The notes below the pieces were generated by a model. That model made no database searches. It saw nothing but the letters and a program-made list of their open reading frames with translations, and was not told the DNA's origin. The position numbers were made by a program, and so were the translations under genes. From NCBI RefSeq assembly GCF_025602895.1, contig NW_026516214.1, positions 186,001 through 250,000 on the forward strand: a DNA stretch of 64,000 nucleotides, read 5' to 3'. Shown here one piece after another: positions 10,937 to 21,782 of the stretch (position 1 is the stretch's first letter; the number at the start of each line of letters is the position of its first letter). Source of the DNA: Polychytrium aggregatum. Taxonomy: Eukaryota > Chytridiomycota > Chytridiomycetes > Polychytriales.

Positions 10937-12609
10937 CTAGAGGGCTTCGTTGATCCGAGTTTCGCCCATCGAACTGTGATCATGATCGTGATGCTCCTCA
11001 GTCGACGTGCCGACGATGCCGCTGGCAACAAGCTGGCTCTGGGCATTTTGGAATGCGGCCGTCACCGCGGCCGAGACCTCTGCGGGCGTGGCGCCGCTCT
11101 GAGCCGCTGCAGCCATCTGCGCCTGGAGCTGTGCCTGGACCTGCAAGGCAACATGGGCTTGAAGCTGGGATGCCTGCGCTGCAGAGAGTTGAGCGACCTG
11201 GGCGATAGGATCAGCCATGGCATCGTCCATCACCACGGCCGACGTCTGGTCGAGATGAGCGTCGACAGTGATTGGGCTCACGCAGTGGATCTTCTTGCCT
11301 TCGGGGTTCATGAGCTCGTGTCGACGGAGGGCGTCGCGTCTTTGTAAAGCGACCCGGATTGTCCAGTGGGTGATTGCAATGGTGTGAGTTTAATACGCCG
11401 GGGGTCAAATGAGCCAGCCGAAGCGGGATCTTGGCTGCGACAAGGTTCTACAGAGGAGCTGGTGAGGGCGGGCTGGCGAGACGTGCCCAGACAAGCATAC
11501 TACCTTGCAAACATTCGTCCGCACTGCTCACAGCTGTGGGACTTTTCCTTCGAGTGGGTCCGCAGGTGTCGGCTCAAGTCGTGGTTTCTAAACCGAAGCG
11601 CCGTGCGAACGAGGAGGCGCGATGGGGAAACGAGTGAGCTATGGATTCAGATACTGGAGAGCGGCACCAAGATCGAGCCAGTGCGGACGACTAACCTGGT
11701 AAACCGAAGCTGGCATACGTGACAAACATAGGGTCGGTGATCGTGATGGGTGCGAATGTGGCTCTTGAGGTTGTATGCGCGAGAGAATGCGCGGTTGCAA
11801 GTTGGGCAGAAATGCTTGAATTCCTTGGCATTGTGGTCAGGGGATCCAGGATGCGTCTCCGATCCCTCGTCGGACTGGCGCTCAAGTGTCTCGTCGGTAG
11901 CCTGTCCCTGGGCTGCAGCCATGGCGGCCTCTTGGATCAAACTCAGCGGGAACGAGTTTGCGAGATGGTTGCGGGCCATGAAGGTAAACGGGTCCAGGCC
12001 GGGCGCGGCCGAGGCCAGGGCGTGCGAGTAGTAGAAGGCCGCAAAGGGATTGTTGATGCCGGGCGGGATTGGAAGGCTCTGCTTGCCGTTGGCCAAGGCG
12101 GTTGTGCTGAGGACGAGCAAGCCGCTGGTCGCTGCAGAGGCAGAAAAGTTTTGGCCGAGGGCCTTGAGGGCCTCTTCGTCGATCGCCGACGGGGCCGAGC
12201 TGCTCCCTTGCTGGTGACTGTGGCCGTGCTCTGGACCGGAGCCGGGTTCTGGGCTGCGGCCGTGCTGGAGATCTTTTGAACGCTCCTGAGCTTCGTCACC
12301 ATGGCCCTCCGACGAAGCGCCGTCGTCGGCAGCATGTTCTTGATGCTGGCGGCTCTCGCTGGCGGGGCGACCGTCGTCGCCTTCAGGGTGCCTGTTGCCG
12401 TCGGCGGTGTCGCTGGAGCCGTCACGGTGGCGCAGATTTTCCTGCAGCTGGCGCTCTCGCTGGGCGACGACCTGGACCTGGCGAGCAAGAGCAGTCTGGA
12501 AGGCAACCTGCCCAGGGGTTGGAGCGGAGGAAGACAAGTCCTCCGAGCCTTGCTTGTGATCGTATTCCGAGTGGGGCTCGGGAGAGCCGGAGCCAGAGCT
12601 TCGTTCCAT
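10937..12609 (-). CDS. C2H2 zinc-finger transcription factor, Crz1-like finger array
   Basis: Exons 12609-11696, 11587-11504, 11339-10937; both introns split arginine codons inside the finger array. 466 residues. Fingers near residues 280-355: CPTCNRAFSRAYNLKSHIRTH, CHVCQLRFTRNHDLSRHLRTH, and a third starting CEQCGRMFARRDALRRH. The third lacks the normal H-x3-5-H spacing and ends GKKIHC, like the unusual last finger of Crz1/calcineurin-responsive factors (RSDALGRH...GRRC). The N-terminal 250 residues are acidic/Gln/His-rich with little order. The C-terminal 100 residues contain an Ala/Gln-rich helix (QLQAHVALQVQAQLQAQ) and an HHDHDH patch. I see no clear PxIxIT calcineurin site, so the Crz1 analogy is limited to the fingers. 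Expected in the nucleus, binding DNA. Confidence 0.82.
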
Positions 12610-13100
12610 GGAGGCAGCGATCTACCCAAGGGGAGGAACAGCGGTAGATGGGGTGTAGGCTAGGTGAGAGCGAGCACTGGTAGATCGATTCTGGACCATG
12701 TGCAGACGAAGGATATCATTGGCGGGACGAGGGCAGTGGAGAGGCAAGGGCGAGAAGCAGAGGAGGGGGGGGAGTGCGCTGGAGACGACAGGGAAGAGCA
12801 AAGGCAGACGATGGCGAGCGACAACAGGAGAGGCCGCCGAGCACAGCCAGGAGCCAGAGCCAGTCGATGCAACGCAATGCAGGGCAGAGATGCAAGGCAG
12901 ATGCAAGGCAGAGATGCGACGCAAAGAAACCAGGAGACGAAAGATGTATTTACCCGTCGGCGATGGGGTTGTGTGCGAGAGCGACGGGAGGTGAGGCTTA
13001 GAACGGGGCGAAAGTGGCTTTTCGCCCGCGCAAGAGCCAGTGCGCCAGGCGGGCAAGGGCTGGGGCGGGTGCTGGGGCTGGGGCTGGGGCTGCCGCGCCG
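12610..13100. other. Intergenic, upstream of the C2H2 gene
   Basis: 491 bp between the C2H2 start and the last exon of the USP48-like gene, same strand. It is purine-rich on the + strand with short AGGCAGAGATGC-type repeats near 12883-12915. No gene supported. Confidence 0.55.
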
Positions 13101-16100
13101 TCACCAACCCTCGCCGCGCCCCAACAGCCGGCTGCCGCCGAAACCCTCGCGGTCTGTGGACCAGCGTCATGGCAGGCAGTGTCATGGCAGGCAGTGTCAT
13201 GGCAGGCGGTGTCATGGCAGGCATTGTCATGGCAGAAATGAGACCATAGCATGATGAGACCGCAGCATGATGAGACCACAGCATGATGGGACCACAGCAT
13301 GATGGGACCACAGCAAATGACGAGACCACTCCCGAGCTCGCTACTCACCTGTCTCGCCACTGAGGTCAATCACCTCTGATGCCGCGGCCTCCAGGACCTC
13401 AAGGTCGATCTCGTCGTCTGGCCCAATGCCGAAATCATCGATCAGAACCTTATCGCTCTCGATCGGTTGCATTACTCCACCACCACCGCCGTCACCAACA
13501 TCATCACTATCATCACTGTCATCATCATCATCGTCGTCGTCGTCGTTCCAAGGATGCAGCAACCGCTCCAGGTCGATGCTGTCGGCATTCCAGCATCGCC
13601 TCATCATCGCCAGATGGCGGTCGGTATACACAATCCTGATCGCAAATGGAGGGCTTGAAGGCATCGGCGGGGCGTCCACGTCAATGGGCATCTCGGTAGC
13701 TCCAAGTTTGGGCGTCGGTTTGCTCTCGTCCTCGGCAAGCTCGCATCCGGGCAACACCAGCGGAGGCGGAATCGTCAGCCTGGTAGCCGAGGTGTAGCTG
13801 ATGCGGTGCGTGCCAAAGTGGAGTCGCTGATCGCATGGCGCAATATGGAATATGCGATAAATCTCTGCCATGAGATCGCGGACTGTCATTCCCGGGTGAA
13901 TCGGGACAGGCTTGAATCCCCGGGACGTCATCGATTGTAGTCTCGTGGCCCTTCGTGGCCCTGCCGACTGCCATGTTGCGGTGGGATTCGATGGCGTCGG
14001 GCGAGCGCCGCGATAGACGCTATCCAGCTTCTGTCGCTTAGTATTCGGTCGTCGTCCCATAGTTTTGATTTCATCGTCGCCATCTTCGTCTCTATCGTCG
14101 GCATCGGCATCGACGTTGGTTTTGACAGCATCGGCGCGTGCAACTCGAACCTTCACGTACCCAGAGCTATACTGCAGGTGCCTTAATGTTAGGCACGACA
14201 CCATGCCATGACACAAGGCATGCGGCGTTAGATTTCAAACTGCTAGTCGACAGGAAGCTGCGTGACATCGCCCCACGGCTTCGGCACTGATACATAGCCT
14301 CTCGATACTTTCCGGCAGTCAACCAGGCAGTCAACCAGGCAGTCGGCCAGGCATCGGCGACAGGAACACGGATATCACGCTCGCCCGCAACAATAATTTA
14401 CCTCTTGAGCCTGCAGGCGTGACAGGGCGGCGGGTAAACATCAATTGGCGATCCATTACTGTCAGTGGTTACTTGGGCGGCAGCCAAAGAAGGGTATCTA
14501 CGAAGGATGGGAAATTTCGTCAGCCGCGTTTGTCGGGGGCCATCCAACGCCATTCTCGGACACATCGGGAGCCACGAAGCTCGGCTATTCAAACATGGAG
14601 AGGCTTGCGTGTACTCACTCGGTCTGGAGAAAGGTCCACTCTTCTTCAGTCACATACCGAACGGACATCCGATCGCGAGGATGGCCAAGGTCGTAGAGAA
14701 GCCCGCCGTGGTCGCAAAATATGCTTATCGAGCTGGCGCTCATATCCGGCGGAATGTTCATCTGGTCGAATCGCTTCAGGGCCTGGACGAAAGCTGCACC
14801 ATGCACCGCCATAACCCGGTTACTCGAGCACTGTCCGATCCACCAGATCTAGCGGCCTGTGTGTCTGTTCCGCCATCGAGTTTGATGAACTGGCGGCGAC
14901 GATTGCTAGAGCTCTTTGCTATCTTCACGGCAATCTGTGCCGAGGTGCAGGTCATCCTCAAGGCCAATGTCTGTGCACACATCGCTGTACATACCGTCCG
15001 ATACAATCCGATAATCGGAATGTGCCTCAGGGAGCCGTTCTTGGCGACCAAGGAGTCCTCTGAGAGGCCCCTGGACGCAGTAAACAGAACATGTCAGCAC
15101 CACGCCTCCTTCATCACCTCAGCTTACTCTCTCAAGGCACGGCGTATCAGCTTACTTTCTGGAGTCTGGCCCTATTTTCCAATCGTGCCTCCTCTTCGTT
15201 CTGTTGAAACAGTTGCTCTTGACAGAGAATACACTCATCTTCGCTCTTGGCATGCGCGTCGGTTTCAGGGAAGAAACTGCGGATAATGTCCAGGACCTGG
15301 GCCGAGAAATCAAGGCAAAACTCAGCGACAAGCAACTTGACCTGGCAGCCACCCATCTCGTTAAGCACGCATGACTCTAATACCTTCAGCGAGACAAGCG
15401 TCCGGTCGGACGGATTGATAGCGAGACCATTATGCTCACAAAAGACATCTCTGAGGTATGAATCGGACAGTGGTCCGCCAAGCCTTCCCATCGGGTGAAT
15501 CGGCCCGTTGGGCTTCCGTTTCTTCATGTCTAAGTGTCAAAAATGGCAAGCGCGGATCGCAGCGTGGTGAGCCGCAGACACACATACGGGCAAATACATA
15601 TCTGGCAGGAGCGAACCGCACGCCGCTTAGCGGGACGCACCTTGGAGCCATCTCTTGGAGATCCACATTGTCTTTGGGTCACTCTCAAGCAAGGCCTTGG
15701 TGACGGACGATCGCATTTCCTGAAAACTCTCGTGCCACCGAATCTCTACACATGCGAGGCGAGTCAAGGTGCATCAGCGACACTGCAGGCGATATATATG
15801 GTGGCTCTGGACTGAGGCAGACGCAACTTGTGCTGCTCATCGGGCAATCCAAGCACAACGACGGGTCGCCAGAGTGACAGACAAACCTTCGCATTTCTCC
15901 GACCAACAGACCCCGCAGATGTCACTTGTGCAAAGCAGTGGCTTAATCTGGTATCCACTCGTTTCGATACATGCCGCGGCGAGCTGTGTTAACATCACCG
16001 AGAGAACACGAATCAGCTTGCATGCATACAGATCGGTCAAAGCAAGGCCGATGCAGTATTGAATCAACCGAGAAGGCAGAGCGCCGTCGTTGTGAACGTG

Positions 16101-19100
16101 AGCCACATTCACACCACAGCATGCAGGTACAAGTCGGTTCGAGGGGAGTGTCTGGCAGCTCGAGGAGGCATGGTGCACGGCTCTCGTTCTCCTGTCGGCT
16201 CCACACCGCGCCAGCACCGACCTGCGATATTCGCTTGGAGCATTTGATTTGGCTCGGATCAAAATGGCCGTGTGCACACAGCAGCGAGGTGCAGTTTAAG
16301 ACAGTGTTGGTGCCGCTCACCAACTCGCCGCCAACAATCTCGGGCAGCTCCATCCATCTTTCGAGCTCCAATGTTGGTATATAGACCGACGGCGACTATT
16401 GCGTAGATGGATTGGTGGGATGAGTTTGTGGAAATCCTATCAGCACAGAATCGAGACGAGCAGGCGGCGTTTCAAGCATCGAATCATGCAACGCGCATAC
16501 ACGCTTCTCGACATCTTACATCCTCCTCTCGCGATGGCATTTCTCCGATGATGCTTAGCTTCGCATCGCGAAGGGCACGAATGCTGGCTACCAGCCGGTC
16601 TTCCCTGTCGATTCACATGGCCAATAAGATGCTTCATTGCTCTCGATATGAGGATCGCACGAGGCATGTGCATGCGAATAGCGACTATGACAGCAATGCC
16701 AGCAAATGCAGCAATGACAGCATATGCAGCGATGACAGCTACGACAGCAGTGACGAAACCTTACTCTTTCTGATACTGGTCGATCTGAGATATCAGGGGT
16801 ACATCATCGGCCTCGATTTCAGACAAGATGGACGATGGCAAGTCGAATGGTAAAGCAACGTCGCTGAGTCCTGCGTCGCTCCTGAGCTTGTAGCTCAACA
16901 TGTACACTTTCTCTGAGCAGAAGCTGAAGCATGGATCGGTTGCGCAGGACGTTAGTGATGAGAGGCGAGCCATGCATGATGGGGCACTGGACTGGAAAGT
17001 CGCTGTGTGCCAGAGCAGCGTAACTGAGTGCCGTATTTTGATGTGTCCAATAGTGAACAATGCCTGAATGGGTCAAAGGCGCACCTTTTTCCGTCATCGG
17101 GTGGGTTCGGATTGGTCTTGGTCGACGACTTGAAGTTGTCCCAGTTGGTAAAGGCCATGGGGTCGATCCGCTTCACCACGGTATCGTCCAAATGAAACCA
17201 GGATTCATTCCTATAAGACGAGTGAGAAACTCAATGTTCTATCATCCGAAACATAGCAGCAGCCAGTCGTGTATTCGATGACCCACCTGGCGTCGTATAC
17301 ACTGGCGGTGTAGTGTCCGCCGTAGGCGTCAGATCCTTGGTGCAAGAGAACCGCTTGCAGATCGTAAACTGCGGGCTCGTGCTTGAGCAACAGTCTGGAC
17401 ATGTTGAGTGTCAGCGGAAACCAGATGGTCGAGTGTACCTTGACTTTGGACATTGTTTTTTCATCAAACATGAAGCGCAAGAGTTGGATGTTGAGAACCT
17501 GTATGCGATATCGACGTTTGTGAGAACCCACACACCATCAGACGATTGAGGCTACTCTGATGATGCGGTGGTTGGCAACGCCTGTCTTTGTCGGGGCGAA
17601 GGCCGCGTCGGTACCGTAGGCAACTGAGTCAGCTGTGTGTGTCGGAGGGCGTCTCGTTTTTCGTAGCATTGCGGGCAAAAGTACTGGTTCTTGTCCGCCA
17701 ATGTTTCGGGTTTCTGGTAACTCTCGATGAATTCGTGGAGGTTGCCTCGATCCTGGAGGTCATGGACAGCCGTTGGGACATCGGTGGGATACTCAGTCAG
17801 TATCGTTCTTGTACTCGCAGAAGGCATCCGATCTGATAGACCGCAGTGCACATGCGATCCGATGGCATTCTAGACCATCGGCCGTGCTGGCGCCAAGTTG
17901 TCGGCGATGGTCAGTCGACACATTGTGGAACGACATCACTGCATCGAACCCGAGAGGGGCTGATACACGGCCTACCTTGATGTTAAGCTGCAGCTCAAAC
18001 TGGGGCGACTCGTTCCGTGATTCAAAGCCACATTTAGAGCACGTTGTCACATATGCGTATGTACTTTGGAACTGTCGAGTTGGTGCCGAGCAGGGTCAGC
18101 GATCGTACCGACAGCCTTGCTCGCAACAATGCTGCCGGGACCTGATGCAGACACGATGGTTGATCGGATATAGAGCCGCCTACCCGGTCGCTGATAGTGT
18201 TCCCATCAAAATCAACCATGTGGCTCTTGAGCTGCTGGCTTGCAAGCGAAATAAAGAGCTTGCAGAATCTGCGGCAGCCAATTGTGGACGTGAAGTTCCA
18301 ACGGCCAGATTCTTGCTATCAGCCACCGTTAATCTCGGCTCACACGCATCCATCATTCGTGGCTTCCATTCGTCATGATCATCTGTTGCCGCTACTCGTC
18401 ATTGCCGTCTCTGAGTTGTCACCTTCCAGGGGCTGACGACCAGCCGGCTCCGCCGCAACATATCCCTGTAAACCCATTTCACCTACTCTGGTGCATCCTG
18501 CTGCACACTTGGATCGACTCCAATGCTCTCGATGAACGCAGATGGGTTGGCCCATTTACGCATGCCGTGATCGAGTCGGGCAAACACCTTCTGGAGCTCC
18601 GTAATGATATCCTGATTTGGCCACAGATCATATGCTTTTGCTTAGAATGCTGTCATGGGTCCCCAGTATGGCGCTTTGCTCCAACGCTGACAGCTTTCAT
18701 CTGAGCCTTACGGTCTCTCCGCTGTCGTAGAGTGGGCGATATCCATAGATTAAGCTGCGGAACTTGAGATCATGGAACCAGATCTATCCGGTGTGATGGT
18801 GCTGGTCAGTGGCGTGCAACTTTGAGGAGCGAGACAGCGGCCTGCAGAGAATCTACCTGCAGCAGAGAGTTGATGTAGCAGGTGGCTCCAAGGTTCTAGT
18901 TGATCCAGAGAGAGCAGCGCTCGTAAGTAATCGTCGGCGATCGGAGAGTTCGCAAAGTAGGCGGAAGTGACAATGAGCAGGACCACTTGCCTTCAGCCCG
19001 ACTGGTTCGCCACCTTGGCGCTGCATACTGCGGGGATCGGCACCAAGGCTCTCGCGGGCCATAGCTTGCGCATCTAGCCAAGATTGCCAAGTGGATAGTG

Positions 19101-19467
19101 TGAGAGGAGCACTTTGGAGCAGAGGAAAGGATAGGAGCCGCAACGGCCGAGCGATAGCCCCAACAGACAAGCGTCCAGCCACCACGCAAGCACTGGCCCA
19201 CACAAACCCACCGAGGTCGATCCACTCTTCGATTCCGAGTCCTCGAAAGCTGTCTGGGCTGCTTCGACACTTTGCACAAGATTTTTTGGGCTTTCCACGG
19301 CCGGCACCGAGCTTGGCCAGAGCCGACTCCGTAGCAACGGGGATCTCGGAAGCAGCGTCGCGACCGACAGCAGGCGGCAGAGGAGTCACAGGACAGCTTG
19401 AACATGCCAATTCGTTGAGCAGCTGCCTCTCGATCTCCGGCTTCGAGATGCTGGCGTCGTGCGGCAT
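13101..19467 (-). CDS. USP48/UBP26-type ubiquitin carboxyl-terminal hydrolase
   Basis: Nuclear deubiquitinase (family role: H2B and other substrates). Exons resolved with matching phase: 19467-19212, 19073-18991, 18895-18857, 18783-18712, 18611-18487, 18268-18184, 18071-17976, 17791-17615, 17498-17287, 17210-17085, 16923-16765, 14181-13349, 13153-13101. Those between 16.7 and 14.4 kb are recognisable but not fully delimited. The Cys box GLKNLGATCYINSLLQ spans a GC-AG intron. QQDAPEFCKLFISL, the zinc ribbon CSKCGFES...CPQC, and the His box YGGHYTASV follow. DUSP-like modules are marked by LLCAHGHFDPSQIKCSKRIS, DVFCEHNGLAINPSD and IFCDHGGLLYDLG. A ubiquitin-like region (FHIAPCDQRLHFG) and an Asp run (DDDDDDDDD) close the protein. 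The last exon adds DREGFGGSRLLGRGEGW, matching the EGF.GTGLLG ending of USP48. The start ATG at 19467 is the best guess. Confidence 0.88.
13154..13348 (-). repeat. Last intron of USP48-like gene, made mostly of two minisatellites
   Basis: This 195-nt GT-AG intron (donor GTGAGT, acceptor CCACAG) carries five copies of a 15-bp unit (13166-13240, GTCATGGCAGGCAGT and variants). Directly next to it are five copies of a 16-bp unit (13241-13319, AGACCACAGCATGATG and variants). An in-frame TAG lies immediately inside the donor, so an unspliced reading ends 17 codons early and misses the conserved C-terminal motif. Confidence 0.85.
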
Positions 19468-19860
19468 GTCCTGTTGGGAGGTTGCTTCGGCTCGTCAGAT
19501 TCGGCCGGGTCGGAAGCGCTCTGGCCTCGGGTCGTCGATCGACCGCTGTGCTGTCGAGAGCCAACCTGGATTTTCGGGGCATGAGCAAGGGCGGCTGAAC
19601 CTGGTCATGTGTCTGTCACGTTTCTGCTCAGAATCAGAACGGAACTGCGATTCTGCCGACGATACCGACGATGCGGATGATACCGACGATGCGGATGATG
19701 GAGCCAACTCAAGAACGATCGTAGCTGACACCCGGCGATTGCGACTCAACAGAATGTATTGCTCTTGCGATATCGCTCAAACAGGGCGCATTTCTACTAT
19801 CGCTGTTGGAGAGGGATGCATGATCCCAACGGGTTCCAAGAGGGCAGTGCTGTCGCTTTC
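19468..19860. other. Intergenic, upstream of USP48-like gene
   Basis: 393 bp between the SFT2 stop and the USP48-like start, same strand. Contains a short GATACCGACGATGCG direct repeat near 19660-19700. The USP48 N-terminal coding exon could begin here if the start at 19467 is wrong; I see no better candidate. Confidence 0.5.
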
Positions 19861-21376
19861 TCAGACAGGCAGCCCAATGGCACCGCCAGCGGCCCGTCCC
19901 ATAAACTGGAGTGTTGGAGTCAGGTAGGCAATGATGAGCGAACAGTGGACGCAGCGGGCGCTGCCGCAGACTCAACACGCAGACTCAACACGCAGATTCA
20001 ACACGCAGATTCAACACGCAGATTCAATAATCAAACCACCGGTCGGGATTGCCATGTCGATCGTTATAGTACATACCCTGAGACCGCTGGTGCCGCCGGG
20101 AATGTAGGAAGCAAAGTACCTGATGGCAAACCAGACGTGGGCGGTTAGGAAACAGCCTCGCTCGTCAACTGAGTTGGCAACAACGGTGTACTTACCAGAG
20201 GAGCGCCACCAGCTGAAGAATACTGAAGATGAGGGTGAGGAAGTAGGACCGAACCTGGGCGCGATCAAGGCCGTTAGAAGGCTCCAGACAAAGGGTGTTG
20301 TGGAGGGTATCCCACCACCAGCCAAGACTCTGCCAGGACCCGGTGCGATGCAAAGGTGGGCTCGAATACACACCCCGACAGCAAAATATAGCGTCGCGAT
20401 CATTGTTCCGACATAGGCCACTGTAAAAGGCAGTCGCTCGCTTGAGATCATATGCTTGAAGTGCGAATAGGGTCCCTTCAGGAGAGCCACGCTGTTGCAG
20501 ACGGGAGAAGCAAGTCAGCCACGGCGACGAGCACGATGATCAGCTGTCGATCTGCTGACGCCGAGCCTGAGGCCACTGACCCAAAGAGAGAGAAGAGACT
20601 TCCGAGGGTAAAGGAGGTTGCAAACTTTCCAGGAGAAATGGCGATGAGGCCGAGAGTAACAAATGCCTGTCGAAGCCAGATTTGGAGCTGGTGAGCTCGC
20701 CAGCCGAACTGCAAGCATCCGACGAGTCCCACGTAGCTTCGGTCTCGAAAGAGCGCGGAACATACCAGCAGAAAAGAGAAACCTGCAGCAGCCATGCAGA
20801 TTGCAAATCCAATACATCGCTGTGGGCAGAGTTGATAATGAGAGCCAAGGCCTCGGGTGTCAGCGGCGGCATTGACCAGGCCGGGGGGGGGCGGCAGCTC
20901 AGACAAGTCCCAGAGACGGTGGCATTGCAGCAGCAGCAGCTAGCCAGCGACTTCAAACGCAGACGCATAGTGGATCAACAAGCCGCACATACCTGCGTCC
21001 AGGTCAAGCCGAAGAAGCTTTCCTCCTGCTCCGCCGAGTTAACGAGCCCGACGCTTGAAAGGGCATCTATATCCCGAAGAAGGACGGTGCCAAGATTAGA
21101 GGCGCTGGAGCAGCATCTTGCAAAAGCGACCAAAGACAATGAGCCGCCATGGCCACTGCGATAGTTACTCTGGGCACCGGTGCGGACAGATCCAAGGAGG
21201 CTCGAAAACGCCGAGGTATCGTCCTGGGCAGCCGCCGAACTGCTGCTGCTGCTGCCGTCGGTGAACAGCCGGATGATGGGAGAGCCAGTCGGGCGATTGG
21301 AGGCCCGGCTCTGATTGAAGTTGCGGAGCGAGTCGCGGAAGGATTGCTCGGTGCTGTTGGACATGCTGGTATGCAC
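19861..21376 (-). CDS. SFT2: SFT2-family vesicle transport protein
   Basis: Four-helix Golgi/endosome membrane protein involved in vesicle fusion with the Golgi. Seven exons: 21376-20993, 20819-20766, 20666-20581, 20491-20374, 20254-20196, 20119-20077, 19905-19861; every junction keeps phase, 262 residues. Family landmarks: N-terminal [12 protein letters not shown] (compare yeast LRDSLNRWNQTR), [14 protein letters not shown] before TM1, [18 protein letters not shown] in TM2, [22 protein letters not shown] in the loop to TM3, then [23 protein letters not shown] in TM4. The start used is the ATG at 21376; a second in-frame ATG lies four codons downstream. Shares a divergent promoter with the ASCC3/SLH1-like gene. 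Confidence 0.93.
19969..20030. repeat. 13-bp tandem repeat in the last SFT2 intron
   Basis: About five copies of GATTCAACACGCA (first two with GACTC, last degenerate) inside the 19906-20076 intron of the SFT2 gene. Confidence 0.85.
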
Positions 21377-21782
21377 AATGCTGAGAAGCGGAGAGGCGGA
21401 CGAAACGGATTGTGGGCTGATGTTTCCGAGCCGATCCTTGGCAGGAGGGTCACGTGGCGATAGCTCACAGCGAGGCAGGCGACATCACGGCGATGTGGCA
21501 GCGACGATGCTCGTGGATGCAGCGGGCGAGCATCGTCGTTGTCGGCCCAGAGAAAGGGCCGGCTCTGGGGAATGCGCATGCTGCGAGTGCAATCCGGAGA
21601 TGCAGCGGTGCAGGGATGCGGTGTGCAGCCCAAAGTCGCTTGCGGCGGGACAGGTTCTTGAGCCGGGACAGCCGGCTGCGTCGGGGCAGCTGGCTGCGCC
21701 GTCAAGGGCACCCAAAAGCGATCGCAGCGCAACCACTCTTCCCCGGCCAGCGACTGCGTTGCTGATCTGCCTTCGAGTCGCC
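21377..21782. promoter_or_regulatory. Shared divergent promoter, SFT2 / ASCC3-like
   Basis: 406 bp between two divergent start codons. GC-rich and without a recognisable TATA box; no regulatory motif I can name. Confidence 0.5.

Noticed and set aside
12622-13329. 235-codon minus-strand frame and overlapping frames over 12.6-13.3 kb
   Set aside because: They translate the minisatellites of the USP48 last intron and the C2H2 promoter. The repeated MTLPAMT-type peptide is an artefact.
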